DNA from: Actinomycetes bacterium
GTDB lineage: Bacteria; Actinomycetota; Actinomycetes; Mycobacteriales; Mycobacteriaceae
Assembly (NCBI GenBank): GCA_022600695.1
Contig: JAHZJY010000398.1
Location: forward strand, 1 to 5,826
Direction of reading: 5' to 3'
Length of the DNA stretch: 5,826 nucleotides
Position numbers and translations under genes: made by a program. Under the pieces are notes generated by a model. The model made no database searches and was not told the DNA's origin. It was given only the letters and a program-made list of their open reading frames with translations. Within the stretch, counting starts at the first letter, position 1; every line of letters starts with the position of its first letter. Shown piece by piece: positions 5,583-5,826 of this stretch.

Positions 5583-5826
5583 CAAGTCGGTCACACACCA
5601 GTGTCACCGACACGTCGTGGAACATTCATTCCACCGGCACCGCTTCGGATCGGACCCTGTCTCGGGCCCCTACCGGACCGCAGCGCCGAGGTTGTTTGAT
5701 GAGTGCGCCCCAGCGCAACACGTCTCGCGGCGATCGACATTGCCTCCCGGCAATCTCGCCACCCTTGTGCTTGGCAGCCGAGTCGTATCGTGCGCCCGGG
5801 CACAGCTGATGCCTGAAAGGCACCAA
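5583..5826 (+). promoter_or_regulatory. Long hairpin-rich 5' leader, candidate cis-regulatory RNA of a gene beyond the window
   Basis: About 240 nt lie between the predicted start and the window edge without a convincing long gene, but with several stable hairpins. These are: 5586-5611 (6 bp, one C-C mismatch, 4 bp ACAC/GTGT, loop ACCA); 5617-5634 (GTGGAA/TTCCAC, 6-nt loop); 5704-5717 region (TGCGC/GCGCA, loop CCCA); 5729-5760 (GGCGA/TCGCC outside ATTGCC/GGCAAT with a TCCC tetraloop); and 5810-5822 (TGCCT/AGGCA, 3-nt loop). The last one buries GAAAGG (5815-5820), a plausible Shine-Dalgarno for a start just past 5826. This layout suits control by attenuation or by access to the ribosome binding site. 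I could not match it to the ydaO (c-di-AMP), M-box, cobalamin, SAM-IV or yybP-ykoY motifs. It continues off the window. Confidence 0.4.
5699..5809 (+). CDS. Possible 36-aa upstream ORF / leader peptide
   Basis: ATG at 5699 has GAGG (5688-5691) 7 nt upstream, a good ribosome binding site, and the frame ends with TGA at 5807-5809. The product would be a 36-residue basic peptide starting MSAPQRNTSR with Cys at 15 and 24 and no recognisable domain. The stop overlaps another ATG (TGATG, 5807-5811) that stays open to the window end, so stop-start coupling to the next gene is conceivable. Its translation would run through the 5704-5717 and 5729-5760 hairpins and stop just before the ribosome-binding-site hairpin. 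The short length means chance cannot be excluded. Confidence 0.22.
   Translation: MSAPQRNTSRGDRHCLPAISPPLCLAAESYRAPGHS

Noticed and set aside
5583..5826. ydaO-type (c-di-AMP) riboswitch, as found upstream of rpfA in actinobacteria
   Set aside because: I looked for the conserved GGGGAACC, GGGUGAAUC and CCCGUCAGCUAACC strings; only a weak CACAGCUGAUGCC resemblance exists near the 3' end.

Overview
The window looks like chromosomal DNA from a high-GC actinomycete, most probably a Mycobacterium/Mycolicibacterium relative. The coding regions have strong G/C at third codon positions. The protein families also fit: an EchA3-type crotonase, a DhmA-type haloalkane dehalogenase close to the one in M. 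tuberculosis, and an LdtMt2-like L,D-transpeptidase with Ig-like domains. I see no insertion sequence, phage gene, CRISPR array, tRNA or rRNA.

Left part, + strand (1-1114). The 3' end of an enoyl-CoA hydratase/isomerase gene is followed by a 172-bp gap and then a 162-residue protein of unknown family. The gap holds the best regulatory signal in the window. A sigma-A-like promoter (TTGTCA-17-TACGGT) is bracketed by two AT-rich imperfect palindromes of the form TGAAAAC-N-GTTTTCA, in opposite orientation. These resemble the operator of Fur-family repressors, above all the mycobacterial zinc regulator Zur. The unknown gene may therefore be a zinc-starvation gene.

Middle, - strand (1117-3876). 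Three genes are packed in one apparent operon, transcribed right to left. They are an AGCS-family sodium:alanine/glycine symporter (excellent ribosome binding site), a complete haloalkane dehalogenase with all catalytic residues, and a small SpoIIAA-like/STAS protein. The gaps are 7 and 17 bp. The last gene converges on the unknown + strand gene with only 2 bp between stop codons.

Right part (4018-5826). A secreted L,D-transpeptidase (peptidoglycan 3-3 cross-linking) lies on the - strand, separated from the operon by about 140 bp that contain GC-rich hairpins. Upstream of it is a 489-bp region without a convincing protein gene. It carries the transpeptidase promoter (tandem TATGAT boxes), a central block of inverted and tandem repeats, and a divergent extended -10 promoter. 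That second promoter would start a + strand transcript with at least 240 nt of hairpin-rich leader running off the window. The leader contains a possible 36-codon upstream ORF and a hairpin that covers a Shine-Dalgarno-like GAAAGG next to the window edge. It looks like a cis-regulatory leader of a gene just outside the window; I could not match it to a known riboswitch class.
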